From assembly GCF_000371785.1 (NCBI RefSeq), contig NZ_AQUI01000002.1, forward strand, positions 3,141,276-3,205,275: a stretch of DNA of 64,000 nucleotides, written 5' to 3'. Of this stretch, positions 34,127-44,621 are shown piece after piece (position 1 is the first letter of the stretch; the number at the start of each line of letters is the position of its first letter). Origin of the DNA: Actinopolyspora halophila DSM 43834 (GTDB lineage Bacteria > Actinomycetota > Actinomycetes > Mycobacteriales > Pseudonocardiaceae). The notes under the pieces are model-generated. The model searched no databases. It was given only the letters and a program-made list of their open reading frames with translations, and was not told the DNA's origin. A program made the translations under genes and the position numbers.

Positions 34127-35698
34127 TCAGTGCTCGATCACGTCCTTGTCGACCAGATTCCCGTCCCGGAAGCAGATCCGGTAGATGTCGAAAGCGGCAG
34201 GCAGAAAACCCGCCGTGGAGCGATAGTACGCGCAGTCGGCACCGCGCGGTCTCGGAGGTGGCGAACCGGTACCGCGCTCGGGAATCTCGCGTTCGGGCAG
34301 CACCCCGGCCAACGCCGGGCGGGACTCACCCACGCTGATCCCGCGGTACTCCTCCGGAGTCAACACCGAGGTGTAGGTATCGTAGGCGTAGATCCCCATC
34401 AGGGTCAGCACGAGAAGCGTGCCCGCCACCGTCGGCCCCAGCACCGCCGCCACCAGACTGCGCCGAGCCCGACCACTGGCCCGGCGGAAGTCCCGTTCGG
34501 CCTCCGAGACCCGCTCCCCGTCCTCGGGTCCGTCCGGAACGCGCCCCGGACCGCGCGGTAGCCGCATGGTCACCGCGAACCCGCCGCCGTCCACCGGACC
34601 GGACTCGAGCGTTCCCCCCGACAACTTGGCCCGCTCCCGCAGCCCGACCAGCCCCTTGCTCCCCTGCGCGTGCTCCAGAACAGGCTCGGTCGCGGGGCCG
34701 TTGGAGACCCGAACCTCCAACGCGTCGGGCAGCGCGGACACCCGCACGCACACCGCCGCTCCCGGCGCGTGCTTGGCCGCGTTGGTCAACGTCTCCTGCG
34801 CCATTCGATGAACGGCCCGGTAGTGCATCGACTCCAGCCCGTCCAGCTCCTGCTCGCCCTCCAGCCGCACGTCGACACCGGCCGCCGCCGCACTGTCCAC
34901 CAGAGCACGGACGCTCCCGTCGGCCGGGGCCACCGGCAACGGATCGCTCTCGTCGCGCAACACGCTGGTGATCTCGCGCAGCTGCTCGGTGGCCGTGGCG
35001 ATGCTCGACCGCAGCTCCCCGGCCTTCGCGGCATGCTGTTGCTCGATGCCCTCCGCCACCTCCAGTGCTCCCGCGTGCAGCGCGGCCAGACTCAGGTGGT
35101 GCCCGAGGAAGTCGTGCATGTCATGGGCGATGCGGGCCCTTTCCCGCAAACGGGCCTGATCCACCACGATGCGCTGCTGCTCCTCCAACCGGGCGGCGCG
35201 TTCCCACCCCATGCGCACCAGGGCGTCCCGCTGCTTGCGGTAGAGCCCGACCAACCACGGAAACAGCCCGAACACCACCGAGCCGCCCACGCGCAACGCC
35301 CAGTCGTAAGGATCGAGACCGAAGGAGAGCACCATCGCCGAACCGCCCACGACGGCCAGCGGGAAGATCGCCAGCGCCACCCGTTCGTCACTCGTGCGCC
35401 GCCCCGCGACCTGACCGGCCAGGGCCAGCGAGAGCACGTACCGCCAGTCGACCAGCGCCGCGACCACCGCCACCAGCAGCGCGATGACCGGCAGGCGACG
35501 GCAGGTCAGCACCACGTAGGCGGTCAGCACCACGCCGATCACCATGGCGGGCACCCCCCGCCGGGCGAGGTCGAACGCGAACGGCGCCGCGGTCGCAGCC
35601 CACAGCACCAGATCGAGCAGGACACGCCGGGCGGACCACGGCTCGACGGGCTGCGGGCAGAGGGCGGCTCCGACCGCGTTGGACACCGAATCACGCAC
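34127..35698 (-). CDS. sensor histidine kinase with C-terminal membrane-anchored extension
   Basis: 523 residues. Five or six N-terminal membrane helices (25-150), HisKA_3 with phosphoacceptor His195 in RIAHDMHDFLGHHL, then HATPase_c (N-box QETLTNAAKHAP, G-box GLVGLRERA). Beyond the usual end (about 385) an extra helix LLVLTLMGIYAYDTY leads to an 80-residue tail (EEYRGISVGESRPALAGVLP, a Cys pair, YRICFRDGNLVDK) resembling SmpA/BamE-like modules, probably outside the membrane. The partner is probably the regulator at 32458. Confidence 0.9.
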   Translation of the reverse strand: MRDSVSNAVGAALCPQPVEPWSARRVLLDLVLWAATAAPFAFDLARRGVPAMVIGVVLTAYVVLTCRRLPVIALLVAVVAALVDWRYVLSLALAGQVAGRRTSDERVALAIFPLAVVGGSAMVLSFGLDPYDWALRVGGSVVFGLFPWLVGLYRKQRDALVRMGWERAARLEEQQRIVVDQARLRERARIAHDMHDFLGHHLSLAALHAGALEVAEGIEQQHAAKAGELRSSIATATEQLREITSVLRDESDPLPVAPADGSVRALVDSAAAAGVDVRLEGEQELDGLESMHYRAVHRMAQETLTNAAKHAPGAAVCVRVSALPDALEVRVSNGPATEPVLEHAQGSKGLVGLRERAKLSGGTLESGPVDGGGFAVTMRLPRGPGRVPDGPEDGERVSEAERDFRRASGRARRSLVAAVLGPTVAGTLLVLTLMGIYAYDTYTSVLTPEEYRGISVGESRPALAGVLPEREIPERGTGSPPPRPRGADCAYYRSTAGFLPAAFDIYRICFRDGNLVDKDVIEH

Positions 35699-35861
35699 CT
35701 CGGCGAGACTATCGAAACATCACTTCACCCGTTTCCGCGTTTCTGCTTTCGACCAGCGCCGGAGAACACGTGCGGTCGCGCGCTGCCGAAACCGGCCAAT
35801 CCCGGCCAACCGGCGCACGGCCCGCATCACCGTGTCCCGCTGGAACGCGGCCCGTCCGGAG

Positions 35862-36656
35862 CTACTCCACCGTGGAGTGCTGTCGACGTGGCCGCGCTTC
35901 GCCCACCTCCGCGAGCTCACCCGCCCCGAGCAGGACGCCGAGCCCGCGCTGCTCGCGCAGACGAACCACGAGCGGGGAAACGACCCGGCTCAACACCGCC
36001 ACCACGACGACTGCCACGAGACCACCGAGCAGCACCCCGACCAGAACGTCGTGCGGATAGTGCACCCCGACGAACACGCGGGAGCAGGCCCCGAGCGCGG
36101 ACAGCAGAGCCGTCGGCACCCCGAGCCGGGGCCAGGCCAGCAGCACCCCGATCGCCACGGCCCCGGCGACGGTCGCGTGGTTGCTCGGGAACGCCCAATC
36201 ACTCGCGGGAGGACACTCCGCGGGGATCTCGAACTCGGGGAACGTGTGACACGGGCGCGGAGCCCGCAGCAACGTCTTCGAGAACTCGCTTGCCAGGTAG
36301 GCGAGTACGACTCCCACCGGGACGAGGAGCGCACGCGCCATCACCGGGGCTCCACGTTTCCGGGCCCGCCACCAGACCAGCAGCAGGACCGCCGCGAACA
36401 GCACCACCACCGCCTCGGTGAACAAGGCGGCGAGCTCCCGCAGCCAGGAGGGGGCCGAGCGGGTGAAATCGGCGATCTCGAGGTACCACTCGGCACTGAC
36501 GTCCGGTACATCCACGATGCCGGAGGAGCCGGTCGACTCCCCCGCTGGTTCCTGCGGCGCCGCGACGGCCGTCGGAACCACAGTGCTCGGCGCCGGTCCC
36601 ACCGCTCCCGCCGCGGCCGGCACCATCGCGTACCGCCGACGTCCCGTCGTTGCCAT
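35862..36656 (-). CDS. PAP2-family membrane phosphatase
   Basis: 264 residues, about six helices. The three PAP2 motifs are present: KTLLRAPRPC (KxxxxxxRP), PSNHA (a PSGH variant with Asn replacing Gly), and SRVFVGVHYPHDVLVG (SRxxxxxHxxxD). The enzyme would dephosphorylate undecaprenyl pyrophosphate or a phospholipid. A Pro/Ala-rich N-terminal stretch and a first helix precede. ATG 36656 follows GGAGAGG. A single gene between the kinase and the next regulator. Confidence 0.9.
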   Translation of the reverse strand: MATTGRRRYAMVPAAAGAVGPAPSTVVPTAVAAPQEPAGESTGSSGIVDVPDVSAEWYLEIADFTRSAPSWLRELAALFTEAVVVLFAAVLLLVWWRARKRGAPVMARALLVPVGVVLAYLASEFSKTLLRAPRPCHTFPEFEIPAECPPASDWAFPSNHATVAGAVAIGVLLAWPRLGVPTALLSALGACSRVFVGVHYPHDVLVGVLLGGLVAVVVVAVLSRVVSPLVVRLREQRGLGVLLGAGELAEVGEARPRRQHSTVE

Positions 36657-37020
36657 GCGAACCTCTCCGCTCTCCGCCCTCGATACTTCCTCCGGGAAGG
36701 TAAGTAGACCCGCTCCGGGGAAACATCGCACTCGAGTAACCGATCGGTTCGACTTTCGGCAGGGACGGTCGACGACGAAAGTGAACGGGCAGGCGGCCGA
36801 GAACAGCGACCCGCGTCCTTTCGAACCCGCGGAGCTCGTGCGCCGCCGAACGAGCTCCCCTCCCTGCACGCCCCGACGCGTTCGAAAAACACCGGCCACA
36901 CCCCCTGCCCGCGAGCCGGACCGGTTCCGCGTCTCAATTCGAGACACCGATCGGAGCAGCGGAGTAGTAACCTGTGTCACAGTCGATGTCCGCACGGTGG
37001 AGCGTACGAGGAGGTGCGTG
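36657..37020. promoter_or_regulatory. promoter region of the AcoR/MimR-like gene with operator GTCTC-N5-GAGAC
   Basis: 364 bp without a gene. GTCTCAATTCGAGAC at 36931-36945 is an inverted repeat (5-bp arms). The same pattern, GTCTCAAACTGAGAC, lies upstream of the amidohydrolase operon at 38696-38710. A likely autoregulatory site, about 75 bp before the GTG start. Confidence 0.6.
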
Positions 37021-38460
37021 GTGAACGAGCTCGCCGAACGGGTTCACGCGGGTGACGCACCGGTCGTCCCCACCCAGCGGCTCTCGGCGTCCTGGCAGCG
37101 CAGCCAGGACTACGGAGCCCCAGCGGAACGGATCGCCCCGGTCTACACCGGCGACGTCGACGACGAGTCGCTGTTCTTCCGGTGCGGCCAGCAGGTCCTG
37201 CACGGCCTGCACGAGACCCTCGCCAACGAACCGGTCAGCCTGATGCTGACCGACCACGACGGCCACGTGCTCAGCCGGAGCTGCCAGGACCGCGCCCTGC
37301 TCAAAGCGCTCGACAACACCTACCTCGCCCCCGGCTTCGCCTTCTCCGAACGAGAAGCGGGCACCAACGGGCTCGGCCTCGCGCTGGCCGACCGGATGCC
37401 GTCACTGGTCCGCGGGGACGAGCACTACTGCACCGGACTGTGGGACTACACCTGCGCCGCCGTCCCGGTCCTGGATCCCGTGCACGGCTGGCTGCTCGGC
37501 AGCGTCAACCTGACCACCTGGTCGCGGAAGTCGGCCGACCTGCTGTTCGCCCTGGCCCAGACGGCCGCCGGACACACCTCGGCACTGATGCTGGCCCGCG
37601 GACGCGGCATGCGACCGCGCCCGACCCCGCGCGGCGAGGTGTTCAGGGTGAGCACAGCGGCACACCCCGAACCGACACCCGAGCTGTCGGACTCCTGGCG
37701 AACCGCGCTGCGCGAGGTCCGGGCCGCACTGGCCGACGGGCTCTCGGTCGGGGTCGTCGGGGAACCCGGGGTCGGCAAAACCACCCTGCTGGCCACGGCA
37801 CTGCGCCGCACGCAGCCACACGACCGCATCCTGCACGCCAGCCCACCCGCCCCCGACGACACCGCGTCCTGGCTCGCGCTGTGGACCCCCGAACTGGGCA
37901 AGCACAACACCAGCGTCATCGCCGCCGACGTCGACACCCTCCCGTCGTGGGCGGCCACCGAACTCGCCGGAATCATCACGGCACAACCCCGGGGCCCGCT
38001 GGCCGTCACCGCGCGCGAGGCGACCACGATCCCGGAAGCACTCGCCCGGCACGTCGACGCGGTGGTCGACCTCCCACCGCTGCGGCGGCGCCCGGACGAC
38101 GTGCTGCCGCTGGCCGAACACCTCGGCAAACGCGCCCGCGGCCGCGACGTCCGATTCACCCCGGCGGCGTCCCGCGCACTGCGCACCTACCACTGGCCGG
38201 ACAACGCCGAGCAACTCCGCCGCGTCGTCCGCGAGGCCGCCGCCCGCAGCGACGTGGTCGACACCCGACACCTGCCGCCCGAAGTGCTGTGCGGACCGAC
38301 CCGCGCGTTGACCCGGATCGAAACGCTCGAGCGCGACGAGATCGTCCGCTGCCTCGCCGAACCGGGCACCACCCCCACGCGGGCCGCCGAGATCCTCGGG
38401 ATGGGCCGGGCGACGATCTACCGCAAGATCGCGCAGTACGGCATCAGCGTCCCCGAGTGA
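37021..38460 (+). CDS. AcoR/MimR-like transcriptional activator (GAF, degenerate AAA+, Fis HTH)
   Basis: 479 residues from GTG with GGAGG upstream. Residues 50-190 form a GAF sensory domain (LMLTDHDGHVLSRS, AFSEREAGTNGLGLAL, HYCTGLWDYTCAAVPVLDP). The central domain keeps Walker A GEPGVGKT (247-254) and LRRRPDDVLPLAEHL but lacks a GAFTGA sigma-54 loop and a clear Walker B. The Fis-type HTH is at 450-475 (TPTRAAEILGMGRATIYRKI). Actinobacterial members such as MimR act without sigma-54 on monooxygenase operons. It directly precedes its presumed target. Confidence 0.9.
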   Translation: MNELAERVHAGDAPVVPTQRLSASWQRSQDYGAPAERIAPVYTGDVDDESLFFRCGQQVLHGLHETLANEPVSLMLTDHDGHVLSRSCQDRALLKALDNTYLAPGFAFSEREAGTNGLGLALADRMPSLVRGDEHYCTGLWDYTCAAVPVLDPVHGWLLGSVNLTTWSRKSADLLFALAQTAAGHTSALMLARGRGMRPRPTPRGEVFRVSTAAHPEPTPELSDSWRTALREVRAALADGLSVGVVGEPGVGKTTLLATALRRTQPHDRILHASPPAPDDTASWLALWTPELGKHNTSVIAADVDTLPSWAATELAGIITAQPRGPLAVTAREATTIPEALARHVDAVVDLPPLRRRPDDVLPLAEHLGKRARGRDVRFTPAASRALRTYHWPDNAEQLRRVVREAAARSDVVDTRHLPPEVLCGPTRALTRIETLERDEIVRCLAEPGTTPTRAAEILGMGRATIYRKIAQYGISVPE

Positions 38461-38794
38461 GCAGGACGCGCCCCGAAACCGCTCCACGATCGGCCGCAAG
38501 GCCAACCCGGCACGGCCGAGGGGCGAAATCCGCACCGCCACGGCGATTCCGGAAAGGCAAAACCGCCTTCACCGAAGAATTCCCGACGGGACGCCCGGGA
38601 ACTCCTCGGTAACCAGTCGGGCCACCGCATTCCGCGCCGCAACACGTCGTTTTCCCGAGCGCGAGCGTCCTCGACGACGACCTTCCGATCAGGACGTCTC
38701 AAACTGAGACGTTCGGCCGCCCCGCATTCCCGCTTCTCCCGCCTAACGTTCCCACCAACGCAGCGAAGCTGTCGGTAACCACGGAGGACGGCAC
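38461..38794. promoter_or_regulatory. promoter region of the amidohydrolase-DUF59-ADH operon
   Basis: 334 bp without a gene. A perfect 19-bp palindrome ACGTCTCA-AAC-TGAGACGT lies at 38694-38712, sharing GTCTCA-N4-GAGAC with the site at 36931. A TAACGT -10 candidate is at 38744-38749, so the palindrome sits at about -50 to -65, right for an activator. Confidence 0.65.
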
Positions 38795-39802
38795 ATGTAC
38801 ACCAAGGACGGCGAAACCTACTTCATCGTCGACGCCCACGTCGCCCTGTGGGACGCGCGCCCCGAGAACCAGCGCAACATCCACGGCAAACAGTTCATCG
38901 ACTGCTTCTACGACTACCACCGCAACCTGAGCCCCGAATCCGAGAAATGGCCCTACGAGGAGTTCCTCCACCAGGGCAGCGAACGACTCATGCGCGACCT
39001 GTTCGACGAGGGCCACGTGGACCACGCGATCTTCCAACCGGCGTTGCTCGACGAGTTCTACCGGAACGGTTTCGGGCAGACCGAAGAGGCCTTCGCGCTG
39101 GCCAACGCCCACCCGGACAAACTCACCTACAACCACTGCTGGGACCCGCGCTTCGGCGAGGGCGGGCTCAAGCAGCTGCGCGAGGACGCGAAACGCTTCG
39201 GGCTCAAGGGCTGCAAGCTCTACACCGCCGAGTGGCGCGGCCAGTCGCGCGGCTGGAAGCTCGACGACCCGTGGTCGTACCGCTACCTGGAAACGGCGCG
39301 GGAACTGGGCATCCGCAACATCCACATCCACAAAGGACCGACCGTGCGTCCCCTCGACCGGGACGCCTTCGACGTCGCCGACGTCGACAAGGCCGCCACG
39401 GACTTCCCCGAGCTGAACTTCGTGATCGAACACGTCGGGCTGCCGCGGCTGGAGGACTTCTGCTGGATAGCCACCCAGGAGCCCAACGTGCACGCGGGGC
39501 TGGCCGTGGCGATCCCGTTCATGCACACCCGGCCGAGGTACTTCGCGGAGATCATCGGTGAGCTGCTGTACTGGCTCGACGAGGACCGCATCCAGTTCTC
39601 CAGCGACTACGCGATCTGGACCCCGCGCTGGCTGGTCGAACGGTTCGTGGACTTCCAGATCCCGGAGGACATGACCGAATATCCACCGCTGACCACCGCG
39701 CAGAAGAAGAAGATCCTCGGACTCAACGCGGCCGAGATGTACGACATCCCCGTGCCCGCCGAGCTGCGGCTGGACCAGCCGCGCACCGCGGAGGTGGTCT
39801 GA
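38795..39802 (+). CDS. amidohydrolase of the binuclear-iron-monooxygenase accessory type
   Basis: 335-residue amidohydrolase_2 protein like those in mim and prm (propane/phenol-type monooxygenase) operons. Features: IVDAHVALWDARPENQRNIH with HGKQFIDCFYDYHRNLSPES, HIHKGPTVRPLDRDAFD, FVIEHVGLPRLEDFCWIATQ and FSSDYAIWTPRWLVE. In known operons it is needed for monooxygenase function, possibly in metal or cofactor handling, rather than for substrate turnover. It overlaps nothing but abuts the DUF59 gene (0 bp). Confidence 0.88.
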   Translation: MYTKDGETYFIVDAHVALWDARPENQRNIHGKQFIDCFYDYHRNLSPESEKWPYEEFLHQGSERLMRDLFDEGHVDHAIFQPALLDEFYRNGFGQTEEAFALANAHPDKLTYNHCWDPRFGEGGLKQLREDAKRFGLKGCKLYTAEWRGQSRGWKLDDPWSYRYLETARELGIRNIHIHKGPTVRPLDRDAFDVADVDKAATDFPELNFVIEHVGLPRLEDFCWIATQEPNVHAGLAVAIPFMHTRPRYFAEIIGELLYWLDEDRIQFSSDYAIWTPRWLVERFVDFQIPEDMTEYPPLTTAQKKKILGLNAAEMYDIPVPAELRLDQPRTAEVV

Positions 39803-40510
39803 GTGCTCACCCCCGAACAACACGCCCGCGCCGCACTCGACGCCGTCGTCGACCCGGAACTGGACGAGCCGATCACCGAGCTCGGCTTCGTCCGCTCCCT
39901 CGAGGTCGACGACGGGCGGGTCACCGTGCACCTGCGGCTGCCGACCCCGTTCTGCGCACCGAACTTCGCCTACCTGATGGCCTCGGACGCCAAGGACGTG
40001 CTCACCGAGCTGTCGTGGACCCGCGCGGTCACCGTCGAACTCGACGACCACCACGACTCCGAGGTGATCAATCGCGGACTCGCCGTCGAGGCCGGCTACC
40101 GCGGCACCTTCGGCGCCGAGGCCGACACCGATCTCGACGAGCTGCGCCGCACGTTCCACCGCAAGGCCCACACCGCGGCAATGGAACGAGCCCTGACCGG
40201 GATGCTGCGCGCCGACCCGGACCTCGCCGAGACCGACCTGCACCGCGTCACCGTCGCCGACCTGCCCGCCGACGGCACCACCCGCGCCCTGCTGCGCCGC
40301 CGCAGCGCCCTCGGCCTGGGCACCGACGCGACGCTGCCGGTGCTGGTCGACGAGCACGGCAGCCCGTACCCGCGGGAGGAGATCCCGCTGCGGCTGCGGC
40401 GGGCCCGCTCCACCCGCATCTCCATCGACGGCAACGCCCACTTCTGCCGCGGCCTGCTGCACACCCGTTACGCCGACGAATCCCCCGCGACCGAGGAGAC
40501 CACAGCATGA
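39803..40510 (+). CDS. DUF59 (MIP18/PaaD-like) protein
   Basis: 235 residues from GTG immediately after the amidohydrolase stop. The DUF59 domain occupies the N-terminal third (ALDAVVDPELDEPITELGFV, VHLRLPTPFCAPNF with Cys) and the rest (VTVELDDHHDSEVINRGL; LRRTFHRKAHTAAM) is particular to monooxygenase-operon members. DUF59 proteins help assemble metal or Fe-S centres. The stop overlaps the alcohol dehydrogenase start by 4 bp. Confidence 0.87.
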   Translation: MLTPEQHARAALDAVVDPELDEPITELGFVRSLEVDDGRVTVHLRLPTPFCAPNFAYLMASDAKDVLTELSWTRAVTVELDDHHDSEVINRGLAVEAGYRGTFGAEADTDLDELRRTFHRKAHTAAMERALTGMLRADPDLAETDLHRVTVADLPADGTTRALLRRRSALGLGTDATLPVLVDEHGSPYPREEIPLRLRRARSTRISIDGNAHFCRGLLHTRYADESPATEETTA

Positions 40511-41532
40511 GAGCCGTACAGGTCGTCGACTACCACCGGCAGCCGGAGATGACCGACGTCGCAGCGCCGACCGTCGTCGATCCGCACGACGTGATCGTGC
40601 GGATCGGCGGCGCCGGGGTCTGCAGAACCGACATCCACGTCCTCGAGGGACAGTGGGCGGACAAGTCCGGGGTGAAGCTGCCTTACACGATCGGGCACGA
40701 GAACGCGGGCTGGGTCGCGGCCGTCGGCGGCGCGGTGACGAACGTGGCCGAGGGCGACAAGGTCATCGTCCACCCGATCGTCACCTGCGGACTGTGCCGG
40801 GCGTGCCGGTCCGGCGACGACGTGCACTGCACGCGCTCCCTCTTCCCCGGCATCGACACCGCGGGCGGCTACGCCGAATACCTGCGCACCTCGGCGCGCA
40901 GCGTCGTCAAGCTCGACGACGCGCTGGAACCGGCCGATGTGGCCGCGCTCGCCGACGCGGGCCTGACCGCCTACCACGCGGTGGCCAAGGCGGCGGCACG
41001 GCTGAGCCCCGGGGACCGGTGCGTGATGATCGGTGCGGGCGGTCTCGGCCACATCGGAATCCAGGTGTTCAAGGCCCTCAGCGCGGCCGAGCTCGTGGTC
41101 CTGGACCGCAACCCCGCCGCCGTCGAACTCGCCCGCGCGCTCGGAGCGGACCGGGGCATCGTGGCCGACGGCACCCACCCCGAGCAGGTCCTGGAACTGA
41201 CCGGCGGGCACGGAGCCGAGGCAGTGCTCGACTTCGTCGGGGAGGGCGGCAGCACCCGCGAGGGGCTGCGCATGCTGCGCCGAGCCGGTGAGTACCACGT
41301 CATCGGCTACGGGGAGAACCTCGACATCGCCACCATCGACGTGATCTCGAGCGAGATCAACATCGTCGGCAACCTCATCGGCAGCTACGACGACCTGTGC
41401 GAGCTGATGAACCTCACCGCCCGCGGCCTGGTCAGCCTGCACACCGAGCGCTACCGCCTCGACGACTTCCGGACCGCGCTCGACGATCTCGACGCGGGCC
41501 GCGTCCGCGGCCGCGCCATCCTCGTCCCCTGA
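40507..41532 (+). CDS. zinc-dependent NAD(P) alcohol dehydrogenase
   Basis: 341-residue MDR alcohol dehydrogenase. Catalytic zinc site: GVCRTDIH and GHENAGWV; structural zinc cysteines in CGLCRACRSGDDVHC; Rossmann motif MIGAGGLGHIG near residue 180. In monooxygenase operons this enzyme oxidises the alcohol produced from alkane or ketone hydroxylation. Here it is the third gene of the trio but no monooxygenase is encoded nearby. Confidence 0.92.
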   Translation: MRAVQVVDYHRQPEMTDVAAPTVVDPHDVIVRIGGAGVCRTDIHVLEGQWADKSGVKLPYTIGHENAGWVAAVGGAVTNVAEGDKVIVHPIVTCGLCRACRSGDDVHCTRSLFPGIDTAGGYAEYLRTSARSVVKLDDALEPADVAALADAGLTAYHAVAKAAARLSPGDRCVMIGAGGLGHIGIQVFKALSAAELVVLDRNPAAVELARALGADRGIVADGTHPEQVLELTGGHGAEAVLDFVGEGGSTREGLRMLRRAGEYHVIGYGENLDIATIDVISSEINIVGNLIGSYDDLCELMNLTARGLVSLHTERYRLDDFRTALDDLDAGRVRGRAILVP

Positions 41533-41655
41533 CCGAACACCACGGGCAAGGCCACGACGGAAACCCGGCCGAAACACCCCTCGGGAATTCCCGCTTGCCT
41601 TTCGCTCGAACGGGAATCCCCACCACCCGAAAATTCACGACGAACCGGGAAAACG

Positions 41656-41988
41656 ATGATCCTGATCACCGCGAAATTCCGCGTCAAACCCGCCTACGCC
41701 GACCAGTGGCCCGACATCGCCGGTGACTTCACCCGCGCGACCCGCCAGGAACCGGGCTGCCTCTGGTACGACTGGTCCCGCAGCGTCGACGACCCGAACG
41801 AGTACGTGCTGATCGAGGCCTTCCGCGACAGCGAGGCCGGAGCCGCCCACGTCGCCTCCGAGCACTTCCGGACCGCACAACGGACGCTGCCTCCCTATCT
41901 CTCGGAAACCCCGCTGGTCATCAACACGACGGTTCCGCAGGACGACTGGTCCCGGCTCGGCGAAATGGCCGTGCCGCACCAGGAATGA
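41656..41988 (+). CDS. ABM-domain quinol monooxygenase-like protein
   Basis: 110-residue ferredoxin-like ABM protein: ILITAKFRVKPAYADQWPDI, EPGCLWYDWSRSVDDPNEYV and a C-terminal half with HVASEHFRTAQRTLPPYL. Such small cofactor-free dimers oxidise quinols or degrade aldehydic compounds. It is 123 bp after the alcohol dehydrogenase and 34 bp before the SDR gene, so it is probably part of the same operon. Confidence 0.85.
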   Translation: MILITAKFRVKPAYADQWPDIAGDFTRATRQEPGCLWYDWSRSVDDPNEYVLIEAFRDSEAGAAHVASEHFRTAQRTLPPYLSETPLVINTTVPQDDWSRLGEMAVPHQE

Positions 41989-42022
41989 CCGCCCCTTTCC
42001 CACCACGTACCGGGAGAAAATC

Positions 42023-42817
42023 ATGAGCGGACAGGAGAAGTCACCACGGACCGCGCTCGTCACCGGCGCCGCCCGCGGAATCGGCAGGGCCATCGCCCTG
42101 CGGCTGGCCGCCGACGGCCTCGACGTCGCGGTCAACGACGTCGAGGCCAACAGCGACCAGCTCGACGAGGTCGCCGAGGAGATCTCGGCGATGGGCGCGA
42201 AATCGACCGGCATCCCGGCCGACGTGTCCGACCAGGACGCCGTGCGGAGCATGGTCGAACGCGTGTCCGACGAATTCGGCCAGCTCAACGTCATGGTGGC
42301 CAACGCGGGAATCGCCGACGTGCAGCCACTGCTGGAGACCACACCCGAGGACTTCGACCACCTGATGTCGATCAATCTCCGCGGGGTGTACCTGTGCTAC
42401 ACGGCCGCGGCCAGGCAGATGATCGGTCAGGGCACCGGCGGCAAGATCATCGGAGCGGCCTCGATCGTGGCCCACCGGCCGTTCCCCCTGCTCGGGACCT
42501 ACTCCACCTCCAAGTGGGCCGTGCGGGGACTCACCCAGTCGGCCGCGATGGAGTGGGCGCAGCACGGCATCACGGTCAACGCCTACTGCCCGGGCATCGT
42601 CGGCACCGCGATGTGGGACCACATCGACGAGAAGCTGGCGGAGAACGAGGGGCTGCGCAAGGGCGCGGCGATCGAGAAGTACTCGGAACTGATCCACCTC
42701 GGCCGGGTGTCGGTGCCCGAGGACGTGGCCCGCTTCGTCTCCTACCTGGCCTCAGCCGACTCCGACTACATGACCGGCCAGTCCGTGATGATCGACGGAG
42801 GGGTCCAGTTCTCCTGA
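42023..42817 (+). CDS. short-chain dehydrogenase/reductase, acetoin reductase-like
   Basis: 264 residues: cofactor motif TGAARGIG near residue 15, NAG at about 95, catalytic Ser in GAASIVAHRPF and YSTSK, and the PG motif AYCPGIVGTAMWD that is typical of diacetyl/acetoin and 2,3-butanediol dehydrogenases (BudC-like). Together with the AcoR-like activator this hints at vicinal diol or ketol metabolism, but the substrate is not proven. Confidence 0.88.
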   Translation: MSGQEKSPRTALVTGAARGIGRAIALRLAADGLDVAVNDVEANSDQLDEVAEEISAMGAKSTGIPADVSDQDAVRSMVERVSDEFGQLNVMVANAGIADVQPLLETTPEDFDHLMSINLRGVYLCYTAAARQMIGQGTGGKIIGAASIVAHRPFPLLGTYSTSKWAVRGLTQSAAMEWAQHGITVNAYCPGIVGTAMWDHIDEKLAENEGLRKGAAIEKYSELIHLGRVSVPEDVARFVSYLASADSDYMTGQSVMIDGGVQFS

Positions 42818-42850
42818 CCATTCGGGAACCGGAGGAACCCCGGAACGGAT

Positions 42851-42888
42851 CGCGGGGCGGGGCGGTGCTTCGGCCCCTCCGCCCCGCG
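42851..42888. terminator. terminator between convergent SDR and rox genes
   Basis: CGCGGGGCGG (42851-42860) and CCGCCCCGCG (42879-42888), perfect 10-bp arms with an 18-nt loop that can also pair partly. Confidence 0.6.
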
Positions 42889-42934
42889 AGCCCGCCCGAG
42901 ACGCACCGGGACAGCACGTCGCGTTCCCGCGCGC

Positions 42935-44608
<1,674 letters not shown>

Positions 44609-44621
44609 TTATCGTGGGCGG

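Noticed and set aside
33651-34184. Plus-strand 177-codon frame between the response regulator and kinase genes
   Set aside because: No RBS, uneven composition, and it runs through a perfect terminator-like hairpin and into the antisense of the kinase gene.
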